Source: Stereum hirsutum FP-91666 SS1 (taxonomy: Eukaryota > Basidiomycota > Agaricomycetes > Russulales > Stereaceae). From it: a DNA stretch of 64,000 bases. The DNA lies in assembly GCF_000264905.1 (NCBI RefSeq), contig NW_006763140.1, positions 847,575-911,574 of the forward strand, written 5' to 3'. Shown one piece after another: positions 32,501 through 43,629 of the stretch. Position 1 is the first letter of the stretch; every line of letters begins with the position of its first letter. Position numbers and translations under genes: made by a program. The notes beneath the pieces are model-generated. The model was not told the origin of the DNA and searched no databases. It saw nothing but the letters and a program-made list of their open reading frames with translations.

Positions 32501-34104
32501 CTTACAGGCGACCTACATCCGCAATGCGATCATTCACGCCCTTCGAGAGCCTTTGGCTTCATCTGGCTCTCGCCTTCGGCTCCCGAACAGCTTCGTCTAC
32601 AACAACCCTACCATCTCTGCCCTCACCTCATACATCCTCTCACTATTTTCCTCCGATGAACAGAGCGTGGAAAACAAACGTGAACGTATCGCCAAGTCTA
32701 TGCAAGCCATGGTCAGTAAATACAGCGGCGACTTCCCAGTTCACAGTCCTCGTGACGCCCGCTCAGTAAAGACGCTAGATGAAGTTGTCCTCGTATCTGG
32801 GACTTCGGGAAGATTGGGAGCTCATCTCTTGGCTCAGTTGCTTGTGAAGCCGTCAGTGACCAGGGTATACGCCCTAAATCGACCATCCAAGCAGAACATT
32901 TTGGAGAGACAGCTGAAGGCCTTCGAGAATTGGGAACTTGATGAACGATTGCTGGCCGGAGGGAAGGTAGTTCTACTAGAGGTGGATTTTACTAAGGCTG
33001 ATTTTGGTGTCGGAGAAACTGTGTACAACGAGGTATGTTCTGTTTTTCTTCCTTGGAAAAGTACCCAGGATGACCATTCGAACAGATGCGCGACTCAGTC
33101 ACTAGTATCATTCACAACGGTGAGCTCCGAATGAGCTCCCGTAGCCCTCTCGGTTTGGTGTTCTAACGAATAAAAATCATGTAGCGTGGCGTGTGGATTT
33201 CAACGTTGCTTTGTCCTCCTTCGAACCTCTCGTAGTCGGCATGCGGAACTTGATCGACCTTTCGTTGAGCTCACCCCACCCATCGCCTCCTCCCATCTTG
33301 TTTACGAGCTCCATATCAACTATCATGAGTGCGTTGTACTTCCACCTGCAAAGGACTCAAACCTGATTTTCTCCCACCAGCCTCGCCCATTGCACCGGTG
33401 CCGGAAACGCCAGTCACTAATCCGCTGATCGCCAGCCTCTCCGGTTATAGCCAAAGTAAATGGGTCGCAGAAACCTTACTTCTACAGGCGAGGAAAAAGC
33501 GAGCCCTGTGCGTGAATGTGGTACGGGTCGGGCAACTGGCTGGCGACAGCAAGGTTGGAGGATGGAACGAGAAGGAGTGGTTACCTGCGTTATTGAGAGG
33601 CTCGCAGGTGTTGGGCGCTGTTCCTGAACGTACTGAGGTGAGTATTCGTGACCGCTGCCAGTCCACGAGTCGACGCCTAATGATCTGCACTCGTTACAGC
33701 AAATATCGTGGATTCCCGTAGATGTCGCTGCGTCTGCCTTGATAGACATGGTCGGCAGCCCTGAGCCCGTCATGCATCTCGTCCACCCCTACCCCGTGTC
33801 TTGGACCGTTGTCTCCTCCACAGCTTCCAGCGTCCTCGGTGTCCCCATCGTGCCGTACAGCGAGTGGCTCTCCAGATTGCAGGATGCCGCACAAGACGCC
33901 GAAGCTGATACCCAGAAGGCAAACCCCGCGTTGAAGTTGTTTGATTTCTTCGAGAAGGACATGGAGTCGGCGACTGAGCTCGCCATTGCGACGAATAAGG
34001 CGGTAAAGGTTTCGAGTAGTCTGATGAATGCGAAGAAGCTAGAAAGCGTGGATGTTGGGAAGTGGTTGAGCTATTGGCAGAAGATCGGGTTCTTGAGGGG
34101 TTGA
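29506..34104 (+). CDS. NRPS-like A-T-R enzyme (adenylation, thiolation, reductase)
   Basis: Nineteen exons sum to 3,372 nt, 1,123 residues, with all phases consistent. Adenylation domain: HSSGTTSFPKPI (A3 loop), CYGEVDM and HGMGMF, FGGAPM, STEVG, YRTSDLIQRHP, WRVYGRVDDQIMLSTGEKTNP (A8/A10 with Lys). Thiolation: FQQGCDSLQAT carries the phosphopantetheine Ser, split by an intron. Reductase: VLVSGTSGRLGAHL (NADPH loop) and SGYSQSKWVAE (YxxxK). Such enzymes activate a carboxylic acid as adenylate and thioester, then release it as aldehyde or alcohol; Lys2 alpha-aminoadipate reductase is the primary-metabolism relative, while many basidiomycete members are of unknown substrate. There is no condensation domain. 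The intron at 31685-31754 starts with GC, and the next exon is only 19 nt (31755-31773). Confidence 0.9.
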
Positions 34105-34810
34105 GATTACGCTTTACATGCATGTGGGAGAGTGGGTTGGTTGGAACTGTAGGGTATTCTTAACTGTGTAGACTCCGGGATCCCTGTAACCCGATCTTCT
34201 TCGTTCCATGTGATGTACAACTCATCTTGAACAAGGCGTAGATCAGAGTTATCATCAATGAATCAAGATAGAATTTGAAGATATCTAGAAGGAATCGAGA
34301 GGAAAGAGTACGTTATCCCAACGTAGGCAGATGTGAAGCCAAGTTCAGAAGTAGACTAGATGATTGCTCCATTACCAGGTATCCCTTTCGTTACATCTGA
34401 CTCTGAGTTTCCGGTGGACGAGTAAGTAGTTTGTATACTTCTACCTATGTGGATGCCCACGGAGACTGAATTATCAGACATAGTAGAGAACCGCATCCCA
34501 CTCAGGCCCTGGGCATGCTGCTGTGCACCAATATCAATATGCTCCGAAGTCACCTCGTCTTCCATGGCCACAAGTACAATGAGAACTCGAACATGCGCTT
34601 ACTGCTGTTCTGTTCAACACCAAGGACTCGAAGGTCGCGCCATGCAAGATAGGATGCCAGCACATATCAAATCATACAGAAAACGCGTAAAGAAACATAC
34701 AGCACGAGGTACGTTGCAAAAGTTCGTGGCAAAATCTGGAGCTCTGGCTGATCAAGTTTCTAATACTGTCATCGAGCGTTCTATCCTTAACGACCGGCTC
34801 ATGCAGTGAG
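34105..34810. other. Tail-to-tail spacer between NRPS-like gene and formate dehydrogenase
   Basis: Two 3' ends meet here. No coding sequence recognised. Confidence 0.45.
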
Positions 34811-36486
34811 TCAACGTTGGCCATCTGCAAATACAGCGAAGTCAGTGAAAGAGTAGTGACCGTAGAAAGAAAGATAACTGACAAGCCTTGGTCGCGTATG
34901 CTCCTACAAATAGCCGCATTAGGATCAGCAATCTCTTCATACCAGTATCGGTGCACATGATCACGATTTGACTTACCTTTTGCGACAATGATATTGCCCG
35001 GCTCCTGCGGCTTGCCTTCAAAGAAGTTCTGCAAGATACTCTTCGTTCCCGCCGCATACCTCGCTTGCGCGTCTAGCGTTGTTCCGGAATAGTGGGGAAC
35101 CATGCCGTTTCCACCACCGAGGGGGTTCTTCATTGTCCTCCAGACGTGGTCTTTTGGGGCAGGTTGCTTGTTCCAGACGTCACCGGCGTAGCCGTTGAGG
35201 TGACCAGAGGCGAGGGCGTCAGCGACGTCTTGGGCGTTACAGATGGCGCCCCGAGCGGTGTTGACGAGCCATGAACCCTATGAAACCCATTCGTGAGCGA
35301 TGGCCGCAGACCTAGCGAGGTACAAAGGAAGGCTTTACCGGCTTGAAATGCTTCAACAGGTTTTTGTTGACGAGGTCGAGAGTTCCTTCGTGAAGAGGGG
35401 CATTGACGGTGGTCACATCACATTGGGCCACAAATTCCTGGAAAAGCACTCTGTCAATATCTAGTCTGGTCGAAATATGGACCTCACGAACCTCTATGCT
35501 CTCAACCCGACGAGCGTTCACGGACTTCTCAACATCTATAGCATCGATATCGTTGAGACTCGGGAAATCACAGTTGCATGTTTAGAAAAGAAGACTGACC
35601 AGGAGGCAAAGGTGTATAGTCATAGTACAGCAACTCTTTACAGTCGAAAGGAGCAAGCCTCTGCAAGACCCTGCGCCCAATTCTTCCAGCACCAATCGTT
35701 CCCACGACCTTACCCTCGAGATCGAACGCGTTTCGCGCAATATCCGAGACCTGCCAATCCCCACGCTCGATCATCTCGTGAGCTGGGACGAAGTTGCGGA
35801 CTAGTGTGAGGATGGACATCATGACGTGCTCGGCAACGGAAGTGACATTGGAGCCGGAGACCTCGACGACCTCGATGTTGTGTTTCACGGCTGCGGGGAG
35901 ATCGATGTGATCTGAACCGACACCAGCAGTAACACAGATCTTGAGGTTCTTGGCCTAAAATGACGCGCCAACACTCATTCAGTGAGAGGTTTTATAGGAC
36001 GTGCTTATCGGTGATTTCACCTTCTCTATAAGGTCTGGGGTCAGATATCCAGGATGGAACGGAGTAGTAATCAACACGTCGGCCTGTTCAGTCACAATTA
36101 TTCAGTTATAACACCGAGTCGAACACCATATGCAACGCACATCCTTAATGTGTTTCTGGAAGTCGCTATTAGGGCCTTCCTTGTCACTGCTGACCTGTGT
36201 ATAGTGAGATAGTCAATGCAAGGGCGTATCACGAGAATGAAGTGGACGCACGATATATTCATGACCCAACCCCTCAAGGTATGCACGAAGTCCAAGCTAC
36301 CGAGCCGTGGTCAAGACTGCTCAGCTTTAGAATGACATCAAAAATACCTGGTTCTCCACAGTACCCAGCAAACGCGGCTCCTTTAAAGCAGCCTGGTAGC
36401 CATTGTAAAGGATAGCGAGAACCTAATCACCACTATGATTAGACTCTTTTCTCTGCCAGGAATTACACTGCGCAACGCACCTTCAT
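34811..36486 (-). CDS. FDH1: NAD-dependent formate dehydrogenase
   Basis: Multi-exon gene from ATG at 36486 (first exon only ATGAAG, then [10 protein letters not shown]...) to TGA at 34811-34813. Visible blocks are [44 protein letters not shown] (formate/NAD site Asn), [16 protein letters not shown] (Rossmann GxGxxG), [21 protein letters not shown] (catalytic Arg) and [16 protein letters not shown] (catalytic His). The last coding exons are 21 nt (34883-34903) and 14 nt (34811-34824), giving the family end YATKAYGQR; without the last splice the end would be unrelated. The enzyme oxidises formate to CO2 with NADH formation in the cytosol, often after oxalate decarboxylation in wood or litter fungi. 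A TATATAAAG box lies about 95 bp upstream on the coding strand. About 360 residues. Confidence 0.93.
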
Positions 36487-36575
36487 AGTCGTTGATGTCG
36501 AGAAGTATAAGAGACGATGTGGGTCAACTGGTAGAGGGCTACTGTGATGAGAACCATGGGTAGTTTCGATGGGCC

Positions 36576-36590
36576 CCTTTATATATCGAT
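36576..36590 (-). promoter_or_regulatory. TATA box of formate dehydrogenase
   Basis: Coding-strand ATCGATATATAAAGG, roughly 95 bp before the start codon, the usual distance for a strongly expressed fungal gene. Confidence 0.6.
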
Positions 36591-37091
36591 GCCTGGTATC
36601 CCGTGGGTGATCATAGTAGGTCTACCATTGCAAAGTCCCCTGAGGACGGTTCTCGTGAGAATGTCATCGGACGGGTACAGTCATCTGAGCATCCATAATA
36701 CCATTCCGGCGCGGCCGTACGCAGGGTGTCCTCGGATTCCATGAATACCTGTTGGCGGCGTTGCTAATGTGGCGCTGCTTCACCCGAGGTCGTGGGTATT
36801 GTTGAACAAGAATGGGTGAGAGAACAAGGTGCGCCCCCGCACCACTCCGCGACGCGTCCCGAACAACATCTCACGCGTAGCACACACGTGAGCACTTACC
36901 GACTTGGTCCGTGACAGCCCGTGATCAGCTCGGAACACTTCGGAATAGATGTGTGGCAAGATAGTCGGGGTGGCCCAACTCCATCGGATGGCTTTGGATT
37001 GGCCAACACCCTCGGAGCAGGCAAGAAGTCCGTACACACAGCAATATAATCGTACGTTTGAACCTGTTACATGTCATCGGACCAAAAAGAT
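36591..37091. other. Intergenic region FDH promoter to GH5 3' end
   Basis: No coding signal. Upstream part of the FDH promoter and 3' UTR of the GH5 gene. Confidence 0.4.
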
Positions 37092-39402
37092 TCAAGGTAA
37101 TCCCAGCGCGGTCAGGTTGAAGACTACCGGAGGAATTATAGAAGCTGGAGAAGACATCCGCGGGCAAGAAACCTCTGGTAAGATCTCCGGAGCTATTGAT
37201 GAATAGTATGGTTTTCATAAGTTATGTCAAGAACATGGCTTCCACCACAGATGTGCCACCCTCACCTTGAGATCCACTGACGTCGGAAGCATGCTTGATC
37301 TGGTGGGAGATAGTTGTAGAGTAAAACATATGGTTAGACGAGATACAACAGGGTACAACGTACCAAAATAGCACCCTGTGCAGTATAATTAGCATCGTCC
37401 CGCAGGTAGTAGAACGACTCTCCGTCGTCGTGTTCTGTAAGCAATGGACGGACATTATGGTCATCTTCCGGGTGAGAACGGGAACAAACGAACATACCGA
37501 CGTATTGACAACACTGGTCATCGTGCCCGAATAAGGACCAGTAAAAATCTCCTGCTGTCCCGGTGTCCCCGACAGTCTGAAGGAATGTCGTTAAGTTATC
37601 CCCCTGCTTTCAAATTTCAATCAGTGGCCAGTTCACAAATGGAGGAGAAAGTGGACTACCGCGCCGGTCCAGTCGAACTCTCCTGCCAGATAATTGCGGT
37701 TCACGGCGTTGGTGAGTGCCAAGTCAGATTCTAAAATTGTGATGTTCGGAGGGTCTGGAGCACGTTTGTCAACGCCGAACCCGTCACTAATTATATGGCT
37801 AACGGCAGTGACAGGATCTCACAGTAGTGATTCGAACTGTGCGTCAATGTCAAGGTTAGTACCAGTGAAGAAATCCGTGTCTGCACAAGAGGGCGCACAA
37901 GATATCTACGACCTCGTTCTCCAGCTGGCCAGTTTCGGGGAACAGCCCGTCTACATCATGGTCAAACGAGGTTCATAAGCAATCTCTGCAGAAACTTACA
38001 AGAGCCATCCACTATATTGGGATTGTGTCAGCTTTCGCACTTTGACCTGAATGCGTAGAGACATGTGCTCACGGAAGAGATGATTCGGTGCTAAACTCTT
38101 TATTAAATCGCCCATTTCTTTCGTCCAATTCGCGGGGGCGGGTCCATCGCCGAATCTTGCTCCAGACAGCTCATTGCCTGACTCCCAACCTGTTCGATGA
38201 TTCGAGGCATTAGCACTTAGCGAAGTGGCGAAGAACACCTAATTCGCACCCAGGATAGTAGGATCATCCTTCAGCGCCACGCTGGTAAACTGGTTGACAT
38301 GCTATTGACGTCTTGATCAACACCAGCCCGCCACAAGTATCAAGCAGGTAAGAAGTAAGAACTCACATTGAGATGCTGCGTGATATACCTCTTGAAGCTT
38401 TCCACGACACTGGTATCATTGTAGAAGAAGGCTCCAACATCCGGAGGGGTGATATCGGCTCCCGTGCCAGAAAAGTTGTGTCCTCCCCATTCGATGAATT
38501 GATATTTTCCTCCATGGTAGTAATTGTACTGCACCAGGTCTGTCAGCGTTTCAATCAGGCAGGAATGCTATTAGGAGAACATACGTTATCCACTAGCGGT
38601 ATAAGAAGCTGAACATCGGGTAGGTCAGATTCGTGATATCACACATGCGATAGGTCCAAAAATGAACCTTTATACCATAAACCCTCGCCACCGTGATTGC
38701 GAAGTCAATTGACTCATAAGCCGACTCGTTGAATACGTCCAGCTCAGGCTCGACGCTCAATGGGTTTCCAATTGATATTCCGAGCGTATGGCCGCGAACT
38801 GCCGTACCACGCATGGCCTAAATCATTCAGTTTGTGAGTCATTCTCTAGCACTAGATAATCACGGATCTAGCATACCGATACAACGCCGAAGATCTCGAC
38901 GACCCGTTGTTTGCTTGGATATGCCGGGTCGGGACTGCTCCAGCGAATTCGTTCCCAGTTGAATAAGCAGCGGAGTAGAAAGGACGCAGACAAGCTTCGA
39001 CTTACATGACATTCTCGTCCAGTCCAAGCCAATATACATTCGGTCCAACAATTCTGAAAGGCTCACCAGCCAACGTCAACTGCGTCCCAACCCTTTCACA
39101 GATATTTCGATCAGCATGGGCCGCACTAACGAATTAAACTGCAAAGAAGCATACCTCTTCACGAATGCATTTCTCTTCTCCAGATCATATATAGAAGGAG
39201 AGGTCGGGCTCGGGAATGAACCGACACTTGCTGGGCAAGTCTCGTTCTCCGTTTGACGGCGGACGGGTAGCGTTGTGGATAACAATCGCTCAAGATCGGT
39301 GTGAGCTAGACTAGTGAGTTCCGGAAGATCTGAGGGGATAACTATTGTTCGAGCAAGGCAAGCAGCGTAGAGACTAATTAGTATACTGGAATATAACTTC
39401 AT
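37092..39402 (-). CDS. Secreted glycoside hydrolase family 5 (mannanase/cellulase-like)
   Basis: Many exons from ATG at 39402 to TGA at 37092-37094. The start MKLYSSILISLYAACLA is a signal peptide, with a propeptide-like segment and LPVRRQ after it. Core blocks in order: GTQLTLAGEPFRIVGPNVYW, LGLDENV, RGHTLGISIGNPLSVEP, IDFAITVARVYGIKV, YYHGGKYQFIEW, FKRYITQHLN, ALKDDPTIL, WESGNELSG (acid/base Glu), LIKSLAPNHL, NRNYLAGEFDWTG (nucleophile Glu) and FYWSLFGHDDQC. This matches a fungal GH5 group usually annotated as endo-mannosidase or cellulase; the exact polymer is not decidable here. Several introns in the last third were placed only approximately. The Cys-containing end and Pro-rich tail are uncertain. 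Confidence 0.8.
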
Positions 39403-39876
39403 AGCTAGCAAAGACCAGAGCGACAGAGACCAATCATCATAGCACGATGCGCGCCCATTATGTAGCCCACAGATGACGAGACATTCCCGTTTTGAAGGTA
39501 TTATTGAGTCATGCGCTTGAAGATCGAGGAAATAATAGCTCAGAACGATGCCTTGTGATATCCTAGGGGCACCCGTGGACAGGAACTGCCAGAACGTGGA
39601 ACGGAGGATTTTCGGGATGAGGTCAGGTAGCAGTCACCTGTGAAAGATGGTCTAGCTGGCGGGCGGAGTGAGCGCGAAGAGATGCTTATATTTCGATGTA
39701 GGCAGAAAGGTCACTGACAAGGGAGTATGGAGACCAAGAATAGTCAAGTTAAATTATTAGGTGTTCGCCACACACTTTTAAGAGGGAGGCGGTTTGAGAT
39801 CCCAGAACTGAACCTCAGTCTCTTCATCATCGGTCACCCTGTATCGCACAAGATGTCGAGACCTGCAAGTACAGTG
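39403..39876. other. GH5 promoter and 3' flank of the next gene
   Basis: 474 bp without a gene. No strong TATA seen close to the GH5 start. Confidence 0.4.
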
Positions 39877-40713
39877 CTATAAGGAGAGGAACTGATAGGC
39901 GTAAATGTCGAGGACTGACCACTGTGTGTTCCCATAATGTACTGCCGTTTGCTCATGGTCGTCTTTGCCCCAGGACAGCAACATCTCGTAAAATTCCCCC
40001 ATATACGCATTATGGCTCACCAGTACAACATGTTTGATGCCCTCTGGCACTTCTTGCAGCCCTCCGGTGTCGTCATCGCCCGTGCTCGCTTCATACCGCC
40101 GAACAGGGTCGTTCCCCTCAACTACGCTCGGTACCTTATCCAAAGCAACAGCATACTTCAATAATATCGCTAACACATTCTCCGACCTTCTCTCTACATC
40201 AGACAAACTCTCTCCTCCACCTTGCGGTCTGTGTTCGCGATTCACGCTCCCATCATACAGATTTCCATCTCGCTCCGCGATCGCAGTCTTGAAAAGTCCT
40301 TTGCTCATAAGTCGAGGGATGGAAGTTCCCAGTTTACGCTCAATGAGATTCGGTTCTTTGGTAATGGGGACGTCGTTGTCGTTCGACTTTGAGATCTCGA
40401 GAGCGGTGCTGACTGCGCGTTCGTATGTGGATGAGAGGAGCACGTCGATGCGAGTATGCGCGTAAGAGTTGCCAAGGGCTGTCGCTTGAGATTGACCTTC
40501 GGAAGTCAGAGGATCAGGGTCTGCGTCATCAGGTTTCGAGTTGGGGTTGACGTTGCTTTCGCACTGCGACAAGACCAGGGCATAAGCAAGTACGCAGATC
40601 GAAAGAGAGGGGGGAGGACCGGAGTATACCTGAGCATGTCGAACTAAAGAAACAGTGACATACTTCCAGGGAGAGGCTGTTTCTTGGGCCTCCGACGAGT
40701 TTACCGATTTCAT
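39877..40713 (-). CDS. Histidine phosphatase (phosphoglycerate-mutase-like) family protein
   Basis: Two exons, 40630-40713 and 39877-40563, give 256 residues. The 66-nt intron (40564-40629) is a multiple of three and stop-free, so retained transcripts would also translate. VSLVRHAQ carries the catalytic His (RHA variant of the RHG motif), followed by DPLTSEGQSQATALG, VLLSSTYERAVSTA (second Arg), NLIERKLGT, and the C-terminal VVLVSHNAYMGEFYEML with the second His. These residues are enough for a phosphomonoesterase/mutase fold. The substrate is unknown, and such fungal proteins are often broad-specificity phosphatases. Start taken at MKSVNSSE; a GTG upstream is ignored. A transposon lies 132 bp before the start codon. 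Confidence 0.82.
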   Translation of the reverse strand: MKSVNSSEAQETASPWKYVTVSLVRHAQVYSGPPPSLSICVLAYALVLSQCESNVNPNSKPDDADPDPLTSEGQSQATALGNSYAHTRIDVLLSSTYERAVSTALEISKSNDNDVPITKEPNLIERKLGTSIPRLMSKGLFKTAIAERDGNLYDGSVNREHRPQGGGESLSDVERRSENVLAILLKYAVALDKVPSVVEGNDPVRRYEASTGDDDTGGLQEVPEGIKHVVLVSHNAYMGEFYEMLLSWGKDDHEQTAVHYGNTQWSVLDIYAYQFLSL

Positions 40714-40845
40714 GACGGGCACAAATCGAATGCAGTCAAGACTTCAATCGTCGCAATTCGTGTGGCCCAGGGTTGGTCTGCAACCACATCTTTCGAAGCA
40801 TCCCTTCTTAGACAGCCATATCCTTCACAGTAGGCCTCTCGCTCA

Positions 40846-41622
40846 CACGGCGGGGGGACCAGTATTTGGAGCACGCCAAAGCCATTTGCATTGTGAAATC
40901 CATATCCAGAAAATAGATAACACATTGGGATGCTCCAAATTATGTATTTAGCGTAGTTCAGTGGGAAATCCATAGTGCTGCTTTGGATTTCGCTTTAGAC
41001 TCGCCCGAATGAGACACTGAAGAAAGACAATGGTGCCCTGCAAATAATAATGTTTTGCTGAACTTCAGAGCCCTCCGAATCAAGAGACAAAGGCTGGCTT
41101 TGGATCCCAATCTCGCGCTAGCCAAAGCTATCATTTAGACCGCTCGATTCGTAGAACCAAAGGCGAACAATCGGGTCCCGTATGGAACTCTCCATAGTCC
41201 AACTTTGGAAATTTTGCGAATTGACAGCCAATCAGCGTGCGCCACGTGGCAGATTGTGCTCAAAGCCAAACTATAGAGAGCACCATATCGGGCTCAGTTG
41301 TTCGCCTTTGGTTCACCAAATCGAGCGGTCTAAATGATAGCTTTGGCTAGCGCGAGATTGGGATCCAGAGCCAGCCTTTGTCTCTTGATTCGGAGGGCTC
41401 TGAAGCTCAGCAAAAAAATATTATTTGCAGGGCACCATTGTCTTTTTTCAGTGTCTCATTCGGGCGAGTCTAAAGCGAAATCCAAAGCAGCACTATGGAT
41501 TTCCCACTGAACTACGCTAAATACATAATTTGGAGCATCCCAATGTGTTATCTATTTTCTGGATATGGATTTCACAATGCAAATGGCTTTGGCGTGCTCC
41601 AAATACTGGTCCCCCCGCCGTG
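40846..41622. mobile_element. 777-bp foldback transposon with 325-bp inverted arms, TCA target duplication
   Basis: Arms 40846-41170 and 41298-41622 are nearly perfect inverted copies, and weaker complementarity continues almost to the centre. The ends are CACGGCGGGGGGACC...GGTCCCCCCGCCGTG, flanked by TCA at 40843-40845 and 41623-41625. CAC termini and a 3-bp duplication fit CACTA/EnSpm-type elements; a PIF-like origin is the alternative. No transposase is encoded; frames in the arms give identical peptides from both strands simply because the arms are inverted copies. It lies in the 5' flank of the histidine-phosphatase gene. Confidence 0.85.
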
Positions 41623-41625
41623 TCA

Positions 41626-42530
41626 AGGGTTTAAGTCTTACAGTGCCGACGGCACCACACTATATGATTTATACTTGCCTATACTGATTGGCGAATTGGT
41701 TCGACTGGGTGGTCCTTTGTCCAGGGGTCGTGGGAAAGTTGCTGTTGATGTTTACGAACTTCAACAACTTGCAGCAACTTGCTCCATCCCACCATCGCTG
41801 CGACGACCCGTCACCATCACCAACAGAATTACCGTGCAGGCACTTATGTTTTTGTGTAGCGCATCTCTACACTCAATTGCAGCACGGGGCTGCTGGCAGG
41901 AGCACCTCGAAACTTTCTAGGAATTTGGCATCGGACAACCTGACTACCGACTTGAACAAACTACTGCCATCGTTGCTCCAGCTGCTATCCCTCTCTGGAG
42001 TCTACGACAACAATTCACTGTTTCAAAATACTTATTTGCTGGCCGGTAGTCACTTCTCAGCTCCGCCATTGGACCGTAGGGCACTACACACAGTCTTCCA
42101 TTTCCGGTGACTGGACCAACTTCTTCACCCTCTGGCATGCCACGAAAAACGAATTGTTTCAGGGTATGTATGAACAACAGCGCTGGACGACTTGTCCATG
42201 CGATACTCTGTTGGCGACTCGGATGCTAGAAGAGCTCGAGCGCCGTTTCGTTATATACAAAACTGCATCGCCCCCGGGTCCAGTGCGCTTGCCGTTCAAA
42301 CATGATGAACAGCTCGGCGGGACTCTCCTCACACTGCTCGTTGACGATCATCCGTGGTTCTTTTACTTTACCGTTCTTCTTGCTTAACTATTCAGGAATA
42401 ACAACCACCTGCGTGTATCTAATGGGGATCCGTTTCTTATGATGTTACACATCGCATAGTCTATTGGCGACACTCCTTCTGAAACCCTTGGGCGACCTTG
42501 ACTGGACAGCAGTTATGTGCTGGTCTGCTA
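41626..42530 (+). other. Coding-like but broken stretch, origin unknown
   Basis: Segments in different frames look protein-like (LATRMLEELERRFVIY and PFKHDEQLGGTLLTLLVDD near 42220-42350; GDWTNFFTLWHATKNELFQ near 42105-42165). No single frame or simple splice set joins them and I recognise no family. Could be a decayed gene adjoining the foldback element. Confidence 0.3.
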
Positions 42531-42571
42531 TATCGGACTTGCCAGCACGATGAGTGAGTCTTTTCCTTCCC

Positions 42572-42580
42572 TATATAAAT
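42572..42580 (+). promoter_or_regulatory. TATA box of the chitosanase gene
   Basis: TATATAAAT, 56 bp before the ATG. Confidence 0.6.
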
Positions 42581-42635
42581 ATGCCACAATCCTGGATGTC
42601 AATCGTTACCCACCAGCACATCCTTCACTTCCAAG

Positions 42636-43629
42636 ATGTCTTTCTTCATCCGCGCCACTCTCCTTTCTTCTGTCCTCATCGGCTCTATCGCCACCACATT
42701 TGCGTCTCCCCAACCCATCGATAAACGTGCGAACCCCTCATTCCAAGCCGATGGATCTATCAACGCCGCAGGGATCTACTCCGCCGCGTCCTCTGGGTCC
42801 AAGGTCCTGGCTACGTATGCCCCTGATCAGGGTGTAAGCAAGAGCGTGAAGATCTATGGTGACTGGCAGAAGCTCAGCGGTGTCTCTGCGTACTACTTCA
42901 AGGCGGACATGGACATCGACTGTGATGGCCCAGACGTGGGTTATCTGCCAGCCTCTATCTTCCACGACACCTTGCTGACCATCCCTTTGGTTCTCAACAG
43001 TACAAGTGCGATGTAAGCAGGCTTTCGCGCAAACTCGTCCCCCTCCTGACCACTAACTTCCCTGTCTTCATATACGCTATCAGGGCAGCTCTGAAGGCGA
43101 CCCCAACACCGCCTTCGGGGCTCTCGACGCTCGCTACGTTCCCTACATCGTCCTCCCAGAAACGTTCGCCACCAAGACGGTTCAGATCAAGGGCAACGCG
43201 CTCTCCGCCGTCATCTGCAACGGCAAGATGTTCTATGGTATCTTTGGCGACGAAAAGTATGCTCTTCCTGTCCGACCTGTTCCACCAACTATCCATACCT
43301 GATGTTGAACATCTTACGTATTTAGTGGCGCCACGCCAGAGATCATCGGCGAGGCCTCACTCCTCATGGGATAGACTTGTTTCCCGAACGATAAAATCAC
43401 GGGAAACAACGGGCACGATGCCCAGGATGTCGTTTGTTCGTCTTGTCCTCTTCTTCAACTACTTATCACGGACCGCAGGCTGATCTCTACTCCTTGGTTG
43501 TTCACAGACATCGTCTTCCCGGATGTCGTGCCATCTGGTGATCTCTCCGGCCCTAAAATCGACCTTGACGCGTTGAAGACTTTGGGAGACAAGACGGCCA
43601 AGCAGCTTGCTTCGGCTTTGAAGTTGTGA
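42636..43629 (+). pseudogene. GH75 fungal chitosanase with an in-frame TAG
   Basis: Exons 42636-42935, 43001-43012 (12-nt micro-exon, YKCD), 43084-43256, 43326-43435 and 43508-43629 sum to 239 codons. A signal peptide (FFIRATLLSSVLIGSIATTFASPQP) is followed by the GH75 core: DMDIDCDGPD/YKCDGSSEGDPNTAFGALDA, NALSAVICNGKMFYGIFGDENGATPEIIGEASLL, then CFPNDKITGNNGHDAQDVVYIVFP. GH75 enzymes are secreted endo-chitosanases. Codon 178, in the strongly conserved G-Q-T-C-F-P stretch, is TAG (43372-43374) where the family has Gln; a single C-to-T change of CAG explains it. Everything after it is intact, so loss is very recent, or the strain carries a null allele or the base is a sequencing error. Confidence 0.82.

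Noticed and set aside
29506..36486. Adenylating reductase plus formate dehydrogenase as a biosynthetic cluster
   Set aside because: No P450, transporter, transcription factor or other tailoring gene nearby, and the two genes are convergent. Simple adjacency is enough.
40710..41920. Two open frames on opposite strands with an identical 43-residue start
   Set aside because: The shared peptide is the translation of the transposon's inverted arms, not a duplicated gene.
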